Origin: a gamma proteobacterium endosymbiont of Lamellibrachia anaximandri
Lineage (GTDB): Bacteria; Pseudomonadota; Gammaproteobacteria; Chromatiales; Chromatiaceae
Assembly: GCA_016756835.1 (NCBI GenBank)
Contig: JAESPE010000027.1
Span: 1-39,707 of the forward strand
Reading direction: 5' to 3'
Length of the DNA stretch: 39,707 nt
Shown here: positions 17,319 to 28,413 of the stretch, piece by piece
Layout: every line of letters starts with the position of its first letter
How positions within the stretch are numbered: the first letter of the stretch is position 1
Notes under the pieces: model-generated
Seen by the model: the letters and a program-made list of their open reading frames with translations, nothing else
Database searches by the model: none
What the model was told of the DNA's origin: nothing
Position numbers and translations under genes: made by a program

Positions 17319-17710
17319 CTGTGGGTTGATTGCTACAGTGGTTGTGGAAGAGGATTCGGCGAGAGATTTTTGATGAACCTGCGCTGTTTCGGCTGCATCT
17401 ACGATTAAGCGTATCTCTCATATTCAACCGGGTTACCAGCTACACATCAACGCAGTTGTAGCCAAACAGTATTAAACCCGGCAATCTCCAAGAGAAGGCA
17501 AAGAATTATTTGCCGGGCATAAGCCCCTTTGGAACCTGTCGGTATTTCCCAAAAAATCTGGCCAAAGGGGCGATTCATTGACGAGGTCTTACTCTGATCT
17601 GAGCGCATGCCGACAGGTTGGATGCCTGCTTTCAGGTGCCGCCCGGCTACCCAAGCTTATCCCTGAAACGGTAGCTACGGATTTCGAGCACCTGTGTAAT
17701 TAGATTCCTG
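17319..17710. other. 392-bp intergenic region with interleaved inverted repeats
   Basis: No gene is supported. There is a hairpin with CCCGGCAA (17477-17484) and TTGCCGGG (17510-17517). Two further pairs are interleaved: CCCCTTTGG (17524-17532) with CCAAAGGGG (17562-17570), and AACCTGTCGG (17533-17542) with CCGACAGGTT (17610-17619). The order A-B-A'-B' would form a pseudoknot if transcribed. It may be a structured RNA, a compound terminator between convergent units, or a degenerate repeat element. Confidence 0.5.
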
Positions 17711-18550
17711 TCACAGCCCAAGATTATTCCAGATTTTCAGCGTCGGTGTCGCCTGGTTCATGGTGTAGAAATGAAGACCCGGTGCGCCGCCATCCAGCAG
17801 TCGCCTGCAGAGTTCAGTTACCACCTCAGCGCCGAATGCCCGGATGCCCTCCAGGTCGTCGCCAAAACTTTCCAGGCGTCTGCGTACCCACCGGGGGATC
17901 TCCGCGCCGCAGGCATCTGAAAATCTTGCCAACTGCACGTAGTTGGTGATCGGCATGATGCCAGGCACGATTGGGATGTCTATACCCATGTCGCTACACT
18001 CTTCCACGAAGCAGAAATAGGCGTCCGGGTTATAGAAATATTGGGTTATTGCTCCGTCGGCACCGGCTTCTACTTTGCGCTTGAAGTTTTTCAAATCGGC
18101 CTTTGCGCTGTTCGCCTGTGGGTGAAACTCAGGATAGGCAGCCACTTCGATGTGGAAATGGTCGCCATACCTCTCTTTGATCATTTCAACCAGTTCATTG
18201 GCATAGTTGAGATCGCCCAGGCTGCCGAGTCCGGCTCCTGAGGGCAGGTCTCCCCGGAGCGCCACAAGCCGCCGAATCTTCTGCTCATGGTAGCGATCGA
18301 GTATCTGCAAAATCTCTTCACGGCTGGAGCCGATGCAGGAGAGATGGGGCGCGGTTTCGATCTGCTGTTCTCGTAGCCAGTCGACACTGGCAAAGGTGCG
18401 ATCCTGGGTCGAGCCGCCGGCGCCGTAGGTGACCGAAAAGAACTCGGGATCCAGTGCATTGAGCTGGTTGACGGCAGTCTTCAGATTTTCGAATCCCTTC
18501 TCCGTTTTGGGGGGGAAGAGCTCAAAACTGAAGGATCGATTCGTTGTCAT
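17711..18550 (-). CDS. metF: Methylenetetrahydrofolate reductase
   Basis: 279-aa flavoprotein that reduces 5,10-methylene-THF to 5-methyl-THF, the methyl donor for methionine synthesis. Family motifs: SFELFPPKTEKG at the N-terminus with the catalytic Glu, VTYGAGGST (40-48), LVALRGDLP and the C-terminal PGLHFYTMNQA. Length and ends match bacterial MetF. It is the last gene of the minus-strand metK-ahcY-metF series, 139 bp after ahcY, and that spacer contains a palindromic repeat copy, so read-through from ahcY may be reduced. Confidence 0.97.
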   Translation of the reverse strand: MTTNRSFSFELFPPKTEKGFENLKTAVNQLNALDPEFFSVTYGAGGSTQDRTFASVDWLREQQIETAPHLSCIGSSREEILQILDRYHEQKIRRLVALRGDLPSGAGLGSLGDLNYANELVEMIKERYGDHFHIEVAAYPEFHPQANSAKADLKNFKRKVEAGADGAITQYFYNPDAYFCFVEECSDMGIDIPIVPGIMPITNYVQLARFSDACGAEIPRWVRRRLESFGDDLEGIRAFGAEVVTELCRRLLDGGAPGLHFYTMNQATPTLKIWNNLGL

Positions 18551-18590
18551 TGGAATGTCCTTGGCTTAATACGAATTACCGAAATAATTT

Positions 18591-18665
18591 GTAGGGCGCG
18601 CAGCGCACAGCAAACGGTGTTGTTTTTCCGTTTACATCCGCAATGGTGCGCGAGGCGCACCCTAC
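18591..18665. repeat. Dispersed palindromic intergenic repeat, copy A
   Basis: The element starts GTAGGGCGCGCAGCGC and ends GGTGCGCGAGGCGCACCCTAC when its terminal segments are read on the plus strand, so its ends are complementary. An inner AAACGG/CCGTTT pair forms a second stem. It shares both ends and the inner CCGTT...CAAT...GGTGCGC pattern with copy B at 31612-31677. It lies in the ahcY-metF spacer. It looks like a miniature, REP-like or MITE-like element; no transposase is present. Confidence 0.75.
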
Positions 18666-18689
18666 ATAGGATAACCTGGCAAAGCAGAA

Positions 18690-20099
18690 TTAGTAGCGAT
18701 AGTGATCAGCTTTGTAGGGTCCATCCACCGGTACGCCGATGTAATCGGCCTGCTCCTGTGACAGGGTGGTCAGCCTGACTCCGATCTTTTCAAGATGTAG
18801 TCGGGCAACCTCTTCATCCAGTCTCTTCGGCAGAATGTAGACACCCACCGGGTAGTCCTCAGGCTTGGTGAAAAATTCGATCTGTGCCAGTACCTGGTTG
18901 GTAAAGGAGTTGGACATAACGAAACTCGGGTGGCCAGTGGCGCAGCCCAGGTTAACCAGGCGACCCTCGGCCAGCAGGGTGATGCGGTGGCCATCGGGGA
19001 AGATGATCTGGTCGACCTGAGGTTTCACATTCACCCACTCATGTTGCTTGAGCTTCTCCACCTGGATCTCGTTGTCGAAGTGGCCGATGTTGCAGACGAT
19101 GGCCTGATCTTTCATGCCGGCCATGTGATCGTAAGTGATGATGTCCTTGTTGCCGGTGGTAGTGACATAGATGTCAGCAACCGGCAGGGCGTCTTCGATG
19201 GTAACGACACGGTAGCCCTCCATCGCCGCCTGTAGGGCGCAGATCGGATCGATCTCGGTGATCCAGACATTGGCACCTAAACCACGCAGGGACTGGGCAG
19301 AGCCCTTGCCGACGTCTCCGTATCCGCAGACTAGGGCGACCTTGCCCGCTATCATCACGTCGGTGGCGCGTTTGATGCCGTCCACCAGGGATTCGCGGCA
19401 GCCATAGAGGTTGTCGAACTTGGACTTGGTGACCGAGTCGTTGACGTTCATGGCGGGAAACAGCAGTTTGCCCTCATTGAACATCTCGTAGAGGCGATGC
19501 ACACCCGTGGTGGTCTCTTCGGTAACGCCTTTGATGGAATCGGCCATCCTGTGATAGCGCTTGTTGTCTTCCGCCAAACTGCGTTTGAGTACACCGAGGA
19601 TGATCTGCCACTCCTCCGGGTCGTCATCTTTTGGCTCCGGGACGGCGCCCGCGTCGCTGTATTCAACGCCTTTGTGAACCAGCAGGGTGGCGTCGCCGCC
19701 ATCGTCCAGGATCATGTTGGGCTGTTGGTCGCCGGGCCAGTTGATTACCTGCTCGGTGCACCACCAGTACTCTTCCAGGGTTTCACCTTTCCAGGCGTAG
19801 ACCGGGATGCCGCCCGCAGCGATGGCGGCGGCGGCATGATCCTGGGTGGAGAAGATGTTGCAGGAGCACCAGCGAACCTGAGCGCCTAGGGCGACCAGGG
19901 TTTCGATCAGCACAGCGGTCTGGATGGTCATGTGCAGGGAGCCGGTGATGCGTGCGCCGGTCAGGGGTTTCTCCTCGCCATACTTTTCGCGCAGGGCCAT
20001 CAGGCCAGGCATCTCAGTTTCTGCGATAGCGATCTCTTTGCGACCAAAGTCGGCAAGAGAGATGTCGGCTACCTTGTAGTCAGTAAATTCGGCGTTCAT
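18690..20099 (-). CDS. ahcY: Adenosylhomocysteinase
   Basis: 469-aa NAD-dependent enzyme that hydrolyses S-adenosylhomocysteine to adenosine and homocysteine, relieving product inhibition of methyltransferases. Visible motifs: [15 protein letters not shown] and [16 protein letters not shown] (substrate region), [34 protein letters not shown] (NAD binding), and the C-terminal [12 protein letters not shown]-type end (here [12 protein letters not shown]). The length includes the roughly 40-residue insertion typical of proteobacterial enzymes. An SAH riboswitch sits immediately upstream, so expression should rise with SAH. Confidence 0.98.
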   Translation of the reverse strand: MNAEFTDYKVADISLADFGRKEIAIAETEMPGLMALREKYGEEKPLTGARITGSLHMTIQTAVLIETLVALGAQVRWCSCNIFSTQDHAAAAIAAGGIPVYAWKGETLEEYWWCTEQVINWPGDQQPNMILDDGGDATLLVHKGVEYSDAGAVPEPKDDDPEEWQIILGVLKRSLAEDNKRYHRMADSIKGVTEETTTGVHRLYEMFNEGKLLFPAMNVNDSVTKSKFDNLYGCRESLVDGIKRATDVMIAGKVALVCGYGDVGKGSAQSLRGLGANVWITEIDPICALQAAMEGYRVVTIEDALPVADIYVTTTGNKDIITYDHMAGMKDQAIVCNIGHFDNEIQVEKLKQHEWVNVKPQVDQIIFPDGHRITLLAEGRLVNLGCATGHPSFVMSNSFTNQVLAQIEFFTKPEDYPVGVYILPKRLDEEVARLHLEKIGVRLTTLSQEQADYIGVPVDGPYKADHYRY

Positions 20100-20121
20100 T
20101 TATCAATCTCCGAGAGACAAA

Positions 20122-20193
20122 TGAGCGCCGTTTTTGAGTTGCCCTCTTCCCGAGCCTGACGGAAGTGTTTCCGCTGCAGCGCCCCTCGGGGAG
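20122..20193 (-). promoter_or_regulatory. SAH riboswitch upstream of ahcY
   Basis: On the minus strand, in order: CCCCGAGGGGCGCTGCAGCG, then GTCAGGCTCGGG, a short variable hairpin and AACGGCGCTC. These match the conserved SAH-riboswitch core, where the CCGAG strand pairs with CTCGG and GAGCGC-type bases pair with GGCGCTC to form the pseudoknot. It ends about 20 nt before the ahcY start, consistent with control of translation initiation or early termination. SAH riboswitches of this type are known upstream of ahcY in beta- and gammaproteobacteria. Confidence 0.93.
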
Positions 20194-20217
20194 TGGGGGG
20201 AATAAAAATGCTTGGTT

Positions 20218-21390
20218 TTACAGTCCTGCGTCGGCCTTGAGTGCATCTGCCTTATCGGTCTTTTCCCAAGTGAAGCCTTCGTCTTCACGGCCGAAATGAC
20301 CGTAGGCTGCAGTCTTGCGGTATTTGATCAGATCGCTATTCAGCAGGTCGAGCATATTGAGGATGCCGTAGGGTCGCAGGTCGAAATGTGTGCGCACCAG
20401 TTCGGTGATGCGTTCGTCAGTGATCTTTCCGGTGCCAAAGGTGTCGATCATGATCGAGGTGGGTTCAGCCACGCCGATGGCATAGGAGACCTGGATCTCG
20501 CAACGATCCGCCAGTCCGGCGGCAACGATGTTTTTGGCGACATAACGACCGGCATAGGCGGCAGAGCGATCCACCTTTGAGGGATCCTTGCCGGAAAAGG
20601 CGCCGCCACCGTGACGGGCGGAACCGCCGTAGGTGTCGACGATGATCTTGCGACCGGTCAATCCGGCGTCGCCCATAGGGCCGCCAATAACAAACTTGCC
20701 GGTGGGGTTGATGTGAATTTTGGTGTCCGGGGTGATCAGTCCGGTCGGATCGAGTACTGGTTTGATGATGGTGTCCATCACCGCGTCGCGCAACGCCTGT
20801 TCACTCAGGGTATCCTCGTGCTGGGTGGAGAGCACCACCGCATCGATGCTGATCGGTTTGCCGTCTTTATAGTGGAAGCTGACCTGGCTCTTGGCATCGG
20901 GGCGCAGCCAAGCGAGTTCACCCTGCTTTCTGACTTCCGCCTGCCGGTGTACCAGACGGTGGGCGTAGGTGATGGGGGCGGGCATCAATACGTCGGTTTC
21001 GTTGGTGGCGTAACCGAACATCAGGCCCTGGTCGCCGGCGCCCTGCTCTTCGGGGTTGCTGCGGTCGACACCCTGGTTGATGTCGGGAGACTGAATGCCG
21101 ATGGCGGTCATCACGGCACAGGTATCGGCGTCGAATCCCATTTCAGAACTGGTGTAGCCGATCTCGCGGATGGTCTGGCGCATTACGGCTTCGTAATCAG
21201 GCTTGGCATGAGTGGTGATTTCACCGGCGATCATAACCATGCCGGTCTTGAACAGGGTCTCGCAGGCCACGCGGGCATGTTTGTCCTCGGCCAGAATGGC
21301 ATCAAGGATTGCATCCGATACCTGATCCGACATCTTGTCCGGATGCCCCTCGGATACCGATTCCGATGTGAATATGTATTCGCTCGCCAT
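20218..21390 (-). CDS. metK: S-adenosylmethionine synthetase
   Basis: 390-aa enzyme making SAM from methionine and ATP. Motifs: [23 protein letters not shown] at the N-terminus (shown here as separate elements GHPDK and DQVSDAILD), [33 protein letters not shown] region, and [19 protein letters not shown] region. Length fits bacterial MetK. It lies 118 bp upstream of ahcY on the same strand; the SAH riboswitch occupies most of that spacer. I see no SAM riboswitch before metK. A small hairpin CCCTTATAGATTAAGGG lies about 20 bp upstream of its start. Confidence 0.98.
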   Translation of the reverse strand: MASEYIFTSESVSEGHPDKMSDQVSDAILDAILAEDKHARVACETLFKTGMVMIAGEITTHAKPDYEAVMRQTIREIGYTSSEMGFDADTCAVMTAIGIQSPDINQGVDRSNPEEQGAGDQGLMFGYATNETDVLMPAPITYAHRLVHRQAEVRKQGELAWLRPDAKSQVSFHYKDGKPISIDAVVLSTQHEDTLSEQALRDAVMDTIIKPVLDPTGLITPDTKIHINPTGKFVIGGPMGDAGLTGRKIIVDTYGGSARHGGGAFSGKDPSKVDRSAAYAGRYVAKNIVAAGLADRCEIQVSYAIGVAEPTSIMIDTFGTGKITDERITELVRTHFDLRPYGILNMLDLLNSDLIKYRKTAAYGHFGREDEGFTWEKTDKADALKADAGL

Positions 21391-21570
21391 TATAATGAGT
21401 TCCTTCCGTAATCCCTTATAGATTAAGGGTGTTGAAGATGCGTTTATACCGGCATGATTTTCTGTACAAATATAGATGCCGTCAAAAAGTGATCGGCGAT
21501 TTTACACCCAGTCGCGGTTTTTGCATAATGCCGGCCCTGATTTCAATTCAAAGCATTGAGGGTTTTAATA

Positions 21571-22128
21571 GTGGTTTCACTACAAACGCCAGTATGTGAT
21601 TTCGGCAGGCCTGCACCAAACTTTAATCTGCAGGGGGTCGATGGTAAAACCTGGACACTTGACGCCTGCAAAGGGGAGAAGGGTCTGCTGGTGATGTTTA
21701 TCTGCAATCACTGCCCCTATGTAAAGTCGATCAGGGATCGCATTGTGCGGGATGCGCGAGAGCTGAAAGCCCTGGGCATCAATTGCGTGGCCATCATGTC
21801 CAATGACCCGGCTGAGTACGAAGAGGACTCGTTCGAAAACATGCAGCGGGTTTCCGAGGCGTTCGATTTTCCTTTCCCCTACCTCTGGGATGAGAGCCAG
21901 GAGATTGCCAAGTCCTACGGTGCGGTCTGCACGCCGGATTTCTTCGGTTACAACGCAGATCTGCAGCTGCAGTATCGGGGGCGTCTTGATGAGAGCCGGA
22001 AAGATGCCGCGCCGGAGGGTGTGCGGCGCGACCTTTTTGAGGCGATGAAGCTGGTGTCCGAAACCGGCGCTGGTCCCGCAGATCAGATTCCGAGCATGGG
22101 TTGTTCAATAAAATGGCTCGAATCCTGA
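21571..22128 (+). CDS. Thioredoxin-like (AhpC/TSA-Redoxin) family protein
   Basis: About 185 aa. The pattern is that of the thioredoxin-fold peroxiredoxin-like family: GRPAPNFNLQGVDGKTWTL, then a strand ending in MFICNHCPYVKS. The CNHC motif stands in the CxxC position. Later elements are AIMSNDPAEYEEDSFENM and the cis-Pro region GAVCTPDFFGYN. No signal peptide is visible, so it is probably cytoplasmic. The GTG at 21571 is preferred, because GAGGG lies about 8 nt before it and the upstream TTG extension has no such signal. It diverges from metK and lies 300 bp before tkt. A redox role linked to the Calvin-type cluster is possible but unproven. Confidence 0.88.
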   Translation: MVSLQTPVCDFGRPAPNFNLQGVDGKTWTLDACKGEKGLLVMFICNHCPYVKSIRDRIVRDARELKALGINCVAIMSNDPAEYEEDSFENMQRVSEAFDFPFPYLWDESQEIAKSYGAVCTPDFFGYNADLQLQYRGRLDESRKDAAPEGVRRDLFEAMKLVSETGAGPADQIPSMGCSIKWLES

Positions 22129-22428
22129 GCTGGACGGCATGGTTACAATATCAGGATATTCAAATTTTCCCATCAAGTCAGCTTATTGCCCCTATAAAGG
22201 CAGCTAAATTGCCGACGGCTTTAGCTTAGGGGAGAATAGCTCACCTTTTGCCCCGCGGTGGGGTGTCCGGAACCTCTTGTGTTTGAAGTTTCCGGCATAC
22301 ACCGACGTGAACAACAGTGGCTGGTGACAGTGTTCCCGGCCGGGTGGCTGACTATCAGGCTTGTAGCCTTTGCTGGTCGCCAAGTGGAAACAGACGAGAT
22401 TTCGTACATTCAAATAGGAGAGGGGTCA
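22129..22428. other. Spacer upstream of tkt with a leader hairpin
   Basis: 300 bp without a supported gene. A hairpin with GGTGTCCGGAA (22262-22272) against TTCCGG plus ACACC (to 22303) could form in the tkt leader. The open frame extending tkt upstream to 22258 runs through this hairpin and is not family-like. The tkt operon promoter presumably lies upstream of it. Confidence 0.4.
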
Positions 22429-24417
22429 ATGTCCTCACGCAGAGAACTTGCCAACGCTATCCGTGCCCTGAGCATGGATGCAGTGCAGAAAGCCAATTCA
22501 GGTCACCCTGGCGCGCCCATGGGTATGGCCGACATCGCTGAAGCCCTGTGGAACAGCCACATGAAGCACAACCCGGCTAACCCGGACTGGGCGGATCGTG
22601 ACCGTTTCATCCTCTCCAACGGCCACGGCTCCATGCTGATCTACTCCCTGCTGCATCTGACAGGTTACGACCTCAGCATGGATGATCTGAAGAGCTTCCG
22701 TCAGCTGCATGCCAGGACTCCGGGTCACCCCGAGTACGGTTATGCTCCCGGCGTCGAGACCACCACCGGTCCCCTGGGTCAGGGCATCACCAACGGCGTG
22801 GGCATGGCCCTGGCCGAGAAGACTCTGGCAGCCCAGTTCAACCGTGACGGCCACGATATCGTCGACCACAACACCTATGTTTTTATGGGTGACGGCTGCA
22901 TGATGGAGGGTATCTCCCACGAAGCTTGCTCCCTGGCCGGTACCCTGGGTCTGGGCAAGCTGGTCGCCTTCTGGGATGACAACGGCATCACCATCGACGG
23001 TCACGTCGAGGGCTGGTTCACCGATGATACCCCCAAACGTTTCGAATCTTACGGCTGGCACGTTATTCCCGGCGTCGACGGTCACGATGCAGACGCGCTG
23101 AACGCGGCGATTGATGCTGCCAAAGCGGTTACCGACAAACCAACCCTGATCTGCTGCAAGACCACCATCGGTTTTGGTAGCCCGAACCTGGCCGGTACCC
23201 ATGATTGCCACGGCGCACCGCTGGGTGATGATGAGATCAAGCTGACCCGCGAACAGTTGGGCTGGAGCCACGGCCCGTTCGAGATTCCAGAAGACATTTA
23301 TGCCGGTTGGGACGCGAAGGATGCCGGTGCTGCCACCGAGTCCGCATGGAATGACAAGTTTGCTGCCTATGAATCTGCGCACCCTGAACTGGCTGCCGAG
23401 CTCAAACGCCGCATGGCTGGCGATCTGCCCGCCAACTGGGAAGAGGAATCCAGCAAGTTCATTGCCGAAGTCAATGCCAAGGCTGAGTCTCCTGCAACCC
23501 GCAAGGCTTCTCAGAACGCCCTAAATGGTTACGGCCCGCTGCTGCCTGAGTTCCTCGGTGGCTCCGCTGACCTGACGCCTTCCAACCTGACTTCCTGGTC
23601 CGGTTGTAATGCGATTACTGAAGGACATGCCGACGGCAACTACATCTCTTACGGTGTACGTGAATTCGCCATGTCCGCCATCATGAACGGTGTCACCCTG
23701 CATGGCGGTTTCGTGCCCTACGGCGCGACCTTCCTGATGTTCTCCGAGTACGCCCGCAACGCTTTGCGTATGGCGGCGCTGATGAAGATTCAGTCGATCT
23801 TCGTCTATACCCATGACTCTATCGGTCTGGGTGAGGATGGACCGACCCATCAGCCGGTCGAGCAGATCCCAACCCTGCGTATGATCCCCAACATGAGCGT
23901 ATGGCGCCCCTGTGATGCGGTCGAGACTGCAGTGGCCTGGAAGAGCGCGGTAGAGAAGAAAGACGGTCCTTCCTGCCTGATCTTCTCCCGTCAAGGTTTG
24001 CAGCATCAGAACCGCAGCGAAACGCAGATTGCCGCCATCGCCAAGGGCGGTTACGTGCTGGTCGACTGTGACGGTACGCCTGATGTGATCGTTGTGGCCA
24101 CCGGTTCCGAGGTGGATCTGGCGGTCAAGGCCGCAGCCGAGTCGAGTAAGAAGGTGCGCGTGGTCTCCATGCCTTGCACCAATGCCTTCGACGCCCAGGA
24201 TGCTGTTTACAAAGAGTCCGTGCTTCCTGCAGCCTGCACCGCACGCGTGGCTGTTGAGGCCGCTGTCACCGATAGTTGGTACAAATACGTCGGTTTGAAC
24301 GGCAAGGTGATCGGTGTCGATCGTTTCGGTGAATCTGCACCTGCAGGCCAGTTGTTCGAAGAGTTTGGCTTCACCGTGGCAAACGTTGTCGCCGCTATCG
24401 ACGAAGTATCTGCCTGA
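22429..24417 (+). CDS. tkt: Transketolase
   Basis: 662-aa thiamine-diphosphate enzyme transferring two-carbon units between sugar phosphates in the Calvin-Benson and pentose phosphate pathways. Motifs: [22 protein letters not shown] near the N-terminus, [52 protein letters not shown] (ThDP/Mg binding) and [18 protein letters not shown]. The ATG at 22429 is chosen because GGAGAGGGG precedes it and the next residues match family N-termini; length is normal. It heads the tkt-gap-pgk-pyk-fba run. A hairpin at 24429-24450 follows. Confidence 0.98.
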   Translation: MSSRRELANAIRALSMDAVQKANSGHPGAPMGMADIAEALWNSHMKHNPANPDWADRDRFILSNGHGSMLIYSLLHLTGYDLSMDDLKSFRQLHARTPGHPEYGYAPGVETTTGPLGQGITNGVGMALAEKTLAAQFNRDGHDIVDHNTYVFMGDGCMMEGISHEACSLAGTLGLGKLVAFWDDNGITIDGHVEGWFTDDTPKRFESYGWHVIPGVDGHDADALNAAIDAAKAVTDKPTLICCKTTIGFGSPNLAGTHDCHGAPLGDDEIKLTREQLGWSHGPFEIPEDIYAGWDAKDAGAATESAWNDKFAAYESAHPELAAELKRRMAGDLPANWEEESSKFIAEVNAKAESPATRKASQNALNGYGPLLPEFLGGSADLTPSNLTSWSGCNAITEGHADGNYISYGVREFAMSAIMNGVTLHGGFVPYGATFLMFSEYARNALRMAALMKIQSIFVYTHDSIGLGEDGPTHQPVEQIPTLRMIPNMSVWRPCDAVETAVAWKSAVEKKDGPSCLIFSRQGLQHQNRSETQIAAIAKGGYVLVDCDGTPDVIVVATGSEVDLAVKAAAESSKKVRVVSMPCTNAFDAQDAVYKESVLPAACTARVAVEAAVTDSWYKYVGLNGKVIGVDRFGESAPAGQLFEEFGFTVANVVAAIDEVSA

Positions 24418-24428
24418 TTCTGCAATTA

Positions 24429-24450
24429 CAGGGCGTCTGATGACGCCCTG
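24429..24450 (+). terminator. Hairpin in tkt-gap spacer
   Basis: A perfect 9-bp stem, CAGGGCGTC/GACGCCCTG with a TGAT loop. Only TTG follows rather than a T-run, so it may be a weak terminator or an mRNA-stability element that sets tkt and gap levels apart. Confidence 0.55.
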
Positions 24451-24467
24451 TTGACCAAATCTATTAA

Positions 24468-25499
<1,032 letters not shown>

Positions 25500-25513
25500 G
25501 GGCCGAGGAATCA

Positions 25514-25566
25514 GGGCCAAGGGCCGAGGGTGAGCAATTTATCCCTCGGCCCTCGGCCCTTGGCCC
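25514..25566. repeat. Long inverted repeat in the gap-pgk spacer
   Basis: Two perfectly complementary 17-bp arms, GGGCCAAGGGCCGAGGG (25514-25530) and CCCTCGGCCCTTGGCCC (25550-25566), flank a 19-nt loop. Extra partial copies of GGGCCGAGG and CCCTCGGC lie at about 25500 and 25543. A second hairpin, GGCAAGGCC with GGCTTTGCC, follows at 25583-25602. The purine/pyrimidine repeat style resembles dispersed intergenic repeats rather than a normal terminator. It could stabilise the gap mRNA or attenuate pgk. Confidence 0.8.
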
Positions 25567-25636
25567 TTTCCCAGAGGTATTCGGCAAGGCCCCGGCTTTG
25601 CCAAATCTCTCTGAATCAAACCTACGGAGTGTCACC

Positions 25637-26818
25637 ATGTCTTTCATCAAACTTACCGATCTCGATCTCGCCGGCAAGCGCGTCCTAATCCGCGCCGACC
25701 TGAACGTACCTGTCAAAGACGGCAAGGTTACCTCCGACGCCCGTATCACCGCCTCCATGCCCACCATCGAGCACTGCCTGAAAGCAGGCGCCAAGGTGCA
25801 GGTCATGTCCCATCGGGGCCGCCCCACTGAGGGCGAGGTGGATGCTGAGAATTCCATGCAGCCCATTGCTGAGGATATGTCCGCCAAGCTGGGTACTGAA
25901 GTTCGCCTGATCGCTGACTACCTTGACGGTGGTTTCGACGTTGCTGATGGCGAAGTCGTACTGTTCGAGAACGTACGTTTCAATGCGGGTGAGAAAAAGG
26001 ACAACGAAGACCTGGCAAAGAAGTACGCCGCACTGTGCGACATCTTCGTGATGGACGCCTTCGGCACTGCTCACCGTGCACAGGCATCTACTCACGGTGC
26101 CGGCAAGTTTGCGCCCACCGCTTGTGCGGGTCTGCTGCTGGCCAGTGAACTGGACAACCTGGCCAAGGCACTGGCCAATCCGGCTCGCCCCATGGTAGCC
26201 ATCGTCGGTGGCTCAAAAGTCTCTACCAAGCTGACTGTACTGGAGGCGCTCTCCGAGAAGGTCGATCAGTTGGTGGTCGGTGGAGGTATTGCCAACACGT
26301 TCCTCAAGGCTATGGGCAACAACGTCGGCAAATCTCTCTGCGAGGACGATCTGGTAGACACCGCCAAGGCGCTGGTGGAAAAGATGAAGGAGCGCGGTGC
26401 CAGCATTCCGATCGCCACAGATGTGGTTTGCGGTAAAGAGTTCAGCGAAACTGCTGAGGCCACCCTGAAGGCCGCCGGTGATGTGGATGATGACGATATG
26501 ATCTTCGATATTGGTCCTGACTCCGCCAAGGAACTGGCTGATATTATCGCCAAGGCCGGTACTGTTGTCTGGAACGGCCCGGTGGGAGTGTTCGAGTTCG
26601 ACCAGTTCGGCGCGGGTACCAAGACGGTTTCCATGGCCATTGCCGATTCCGATTGTTTCAGCCTGGCTGGTGGTGGCGACACGATTGCCGCTATCCAGAA
26701 ATATGATATCTACGACAAGGTCACCTACATCTCCACTGCGGGCGGTGCTTTTCTGGAGTACCTTGAAGGCAAGACCCTGCCTGCTGTTGCCATGCTTGAA
26801 GCAAGGGCAGCTGAATAA
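25637..26818 (+). CDS. pgk: Phosphoglycerate kinase
   Basis: 393-aa kinase of the Calvin cycle and glycolysis. Motifs: [25 protein letters not shown] at the N-terminus (the RADLNVP signature), HRGRPTEG, the substrate-region [19 protein letters not shown] and the C-terminal nucleotide-binding GGGDTIAAI. The ATG at 25637 is chosen because ACGGAG lies 7 nt upstream and the sequence after it matches family N-termini; the open frame upstream runs into repeats. It is 137 bp after gap, with two hairpins between. Confidence 0.98.
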   Translation: MSFIKLTDLDLAGKRVLIRADLNVPVKDGKVTSDARITASMPTIEHCLKAGAKVQVMSHRGRPTEGEVDAENSMQPIAEDMSAKLGTEVRLIADYLDGGFDVADGEVVLFENVRFNAGEKKDNEDLAKKYAALCDIFVMDAFGTAHRAQASTHGAGKFAPTACAGLLLASELDNLAKALANPARPMVAIVGGSKVSTKLTVLEALSEKVDQLVVGGGIANTFLKAMGNNVGKSLCEDDLVDTAKALVEKMKERGASIPIATDVVCGKEFSETAEATLKAAGDVDDDDMIFDIGPDSAKELADIIAKAGTVVWNGPVGVFEFDQFGAGTKTVSMAIADSDCFSLAGGGDTIAAIQKYDIYDKVTYISTAGGAFLEYLEGKTLPAVAMLEARAAE

Positions 26819-26898
26819 CAAAGTTGAAGCGGTAATCAAGTGCAATCGGGCAGTTGCCTGATCGTGACCCTGTCGCTGAAACTTAGCTAAAGAGCGTT

Positions 26899-28347
26899 AT
26901 GCCAAGACGAACAAAGATTGTTGCAACCCTGGGGCCGGCAACCGACGACCCCAAGATGATGGATAAGATCATTCGTGCGGGGGTGGATGTCGTTCGCCTC
27001 AACCTTTCGCATGATTCGCACGATTCTCAGTTGGATCGGGCTGAGCGGATTCGGGATCGCTCCCGTGCGAGCGGCAGGCAGGTCGGCGTACTTTGCGATC
27101 TGCAGGGTCCCAAGATTCGTATCGGCCGGTTTAAAAACGATTACATCGTGCTGGACGAGGAAGACGAATTTATACTCGATGCGAGCTGTCCGCTTACGGA
27201 TGGTGATGGAACCCGTGTCGGCCTGACCTATCCTGATCTTGTCAATGATGTCTCCCGTGGCGATACCCTGCTGCTGGATGATGGAGCGCTTGTTTTCTGG
27301 ATCTCCGAGGTTGATGGCCAGGAGATTCACTGCAAGGTTGTTGTCGGCGGAAAACTCTCCAATAACAAAGGCATCAATAAACAGGGCGGTGGTCTGTCGG
27401 CTCCTGCGTTGACGGAAAAAGATCGCGCTGATATCAAGTTCGCCGCGGAGATCGATGCTGACTATCTTGCCGTTTCGTTCGTGCGCAGCGCGGAAGATGT
27501 CAGCGAGGCGCGCAAGCTTCTGGAAGAGGCGGGCGGCAAGGGTGGCATCATTGCCAAGATTGAACGGGCTGAAGCACTGGACTGTATCGAAGAGATCATT
27601 GAGGTGTCTGATGCCATCATGGTCGCACGCGGTGATCTGGGGGTGGAGATTGGTGATGCGGAGCTCCCCGCAGTGCAGAAGAACCTGATCAAAATAGCAC
27701 GCAAGATGAACTGCGTGGTGATCACAGCGACCCAAATGATGCAGTCGATGATCGATAGCCCGATACCAACTCGTGCCGAGGTTTTTGATGTGGCCAATTC
27801 CGTGCTGGATGGTACGGATGCGGTGATGCTTTCGGCCGAGACATCTGTGGGTAAATATCCTCACAAGGTCATAGCTGCAATGGATCGTGTCTGTGTCGAA
27901 GCTGAAAAACAGGCAATCGTGCGGCGCTCCCAGCACCGTATCGACTCTGTTTTCGGGCGCGTGGATGAGGCCATTGCAATGGCGACCATGTACACTGCGA
28001 ACCACCTTGGCGTGACAGCGATTGCCGCGTTGACTGAGTCGGGTTCCACATCCAAGTGGATGTCGAGAATCAGTTCAGGCATCCCGATTTATGCCTTGAC
28101 CCGGAATGTGGAGACCCGCAGAAAAGTCACGCTCTACCGTGGTGTCTACCCTGTCAGCTTCGATGTCGCCAGCACCAACATGGGCGAGGTCAATGAAGAA
28201 GTCATCGACGAACTGCTGCGCCGGGGTGAGGTTCGTGAGAACGATCTGGTAATCATCACCAAGGGGGATCGCTCCGGTGTTGAAGGCCAAACGAATATCA
28301 TGAAAGTGATGCGAGTGGGTGAGCATGTGCTGCCCAAAGAGAATTAG
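26899..28347 (+). CDS. pyk: Pyruvate kinase
   Basis: 482-aa enzyme making pyruvate and ATP from phosphoenolpyruvate. Motifs: RRTKIVATLGPATDDP at the N-terminus, RLNLSHDSH, DLQGPKIRIGRF, the catalytic-Lys region GGIIAKIERAEALD, MVARGDLGVEIG and TATQMMQSMIDSPIPTRAEVFDVANSVLDGTDAVMLSAET region. Length is normal, with a C-terminal allosteric domain. It sits 80 bp after pgk and 66 bp before fba. Inclusion in a Calvin-type run couples carbon fixation to pyruvate formation. A small hairpin (AGAACCC/GGGTTCT, 28351-28366) follows the stop. Confidence 0.98.
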   Translation: MPRRTKIVATLGPATDDPKMMDKIIRAGVDVVRLNLSHDSHDSQLDRAERIRDRSRASGRQVGVLCDLQGPKIRIGRFKNDYIVLDEEDEFILDASCPLTDGDGTRVGLTYPDLVNDVSRGDTLLLDDGALVFWISEVDGQEIHCKVVVGGKLSNNKGINKQGGGLSAPALTEKDRADIKFAAEIDADYLAVSFVRSAEDVSEARKLLEEAGGKGGIIAKIERAEALDCIEEIIEVSDAIMVARGDLGVEIGDAELPAVQKNLIKIARKMNCVVITATQMMQSMIDSPIPTRAEVFDVANSVLDGTDAVMLSAETSVGKYPHKVIAAMDRVCVEAEKQAIVRRSQHRIDSVFGRVDEAIAMATMYTANHLGVTAIAALTESGSTSKWMSRISSGIPIYALTRNVETRRKVTLYRGVYPVSFDVASTNMGEVNEEVIDELLRRGEVRENDLVIITKGDRSGVEGQTNIMKVMRVGEHVLPKEN

Positions 28348-28413
28348 GCAAGAACCCGTGGGTTCTCGCAGAGCGTTTAACCCAGTTATAGAAACCAACT
28401 CAAGGAGGCTATC

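Noticed and set aside
21391-21570. SAM riboswitch before metK
   Set aside because: I found only a short AT-rich hairpin; the conserved cores of the SAM riboswitch classes are not visible.
22258-22428. In-frame upstream extension of tkt
   Set aside because: It crosses a leader hairpin and has no family resemblance, and the ATG at 22429 has a strong ribosome binding site.
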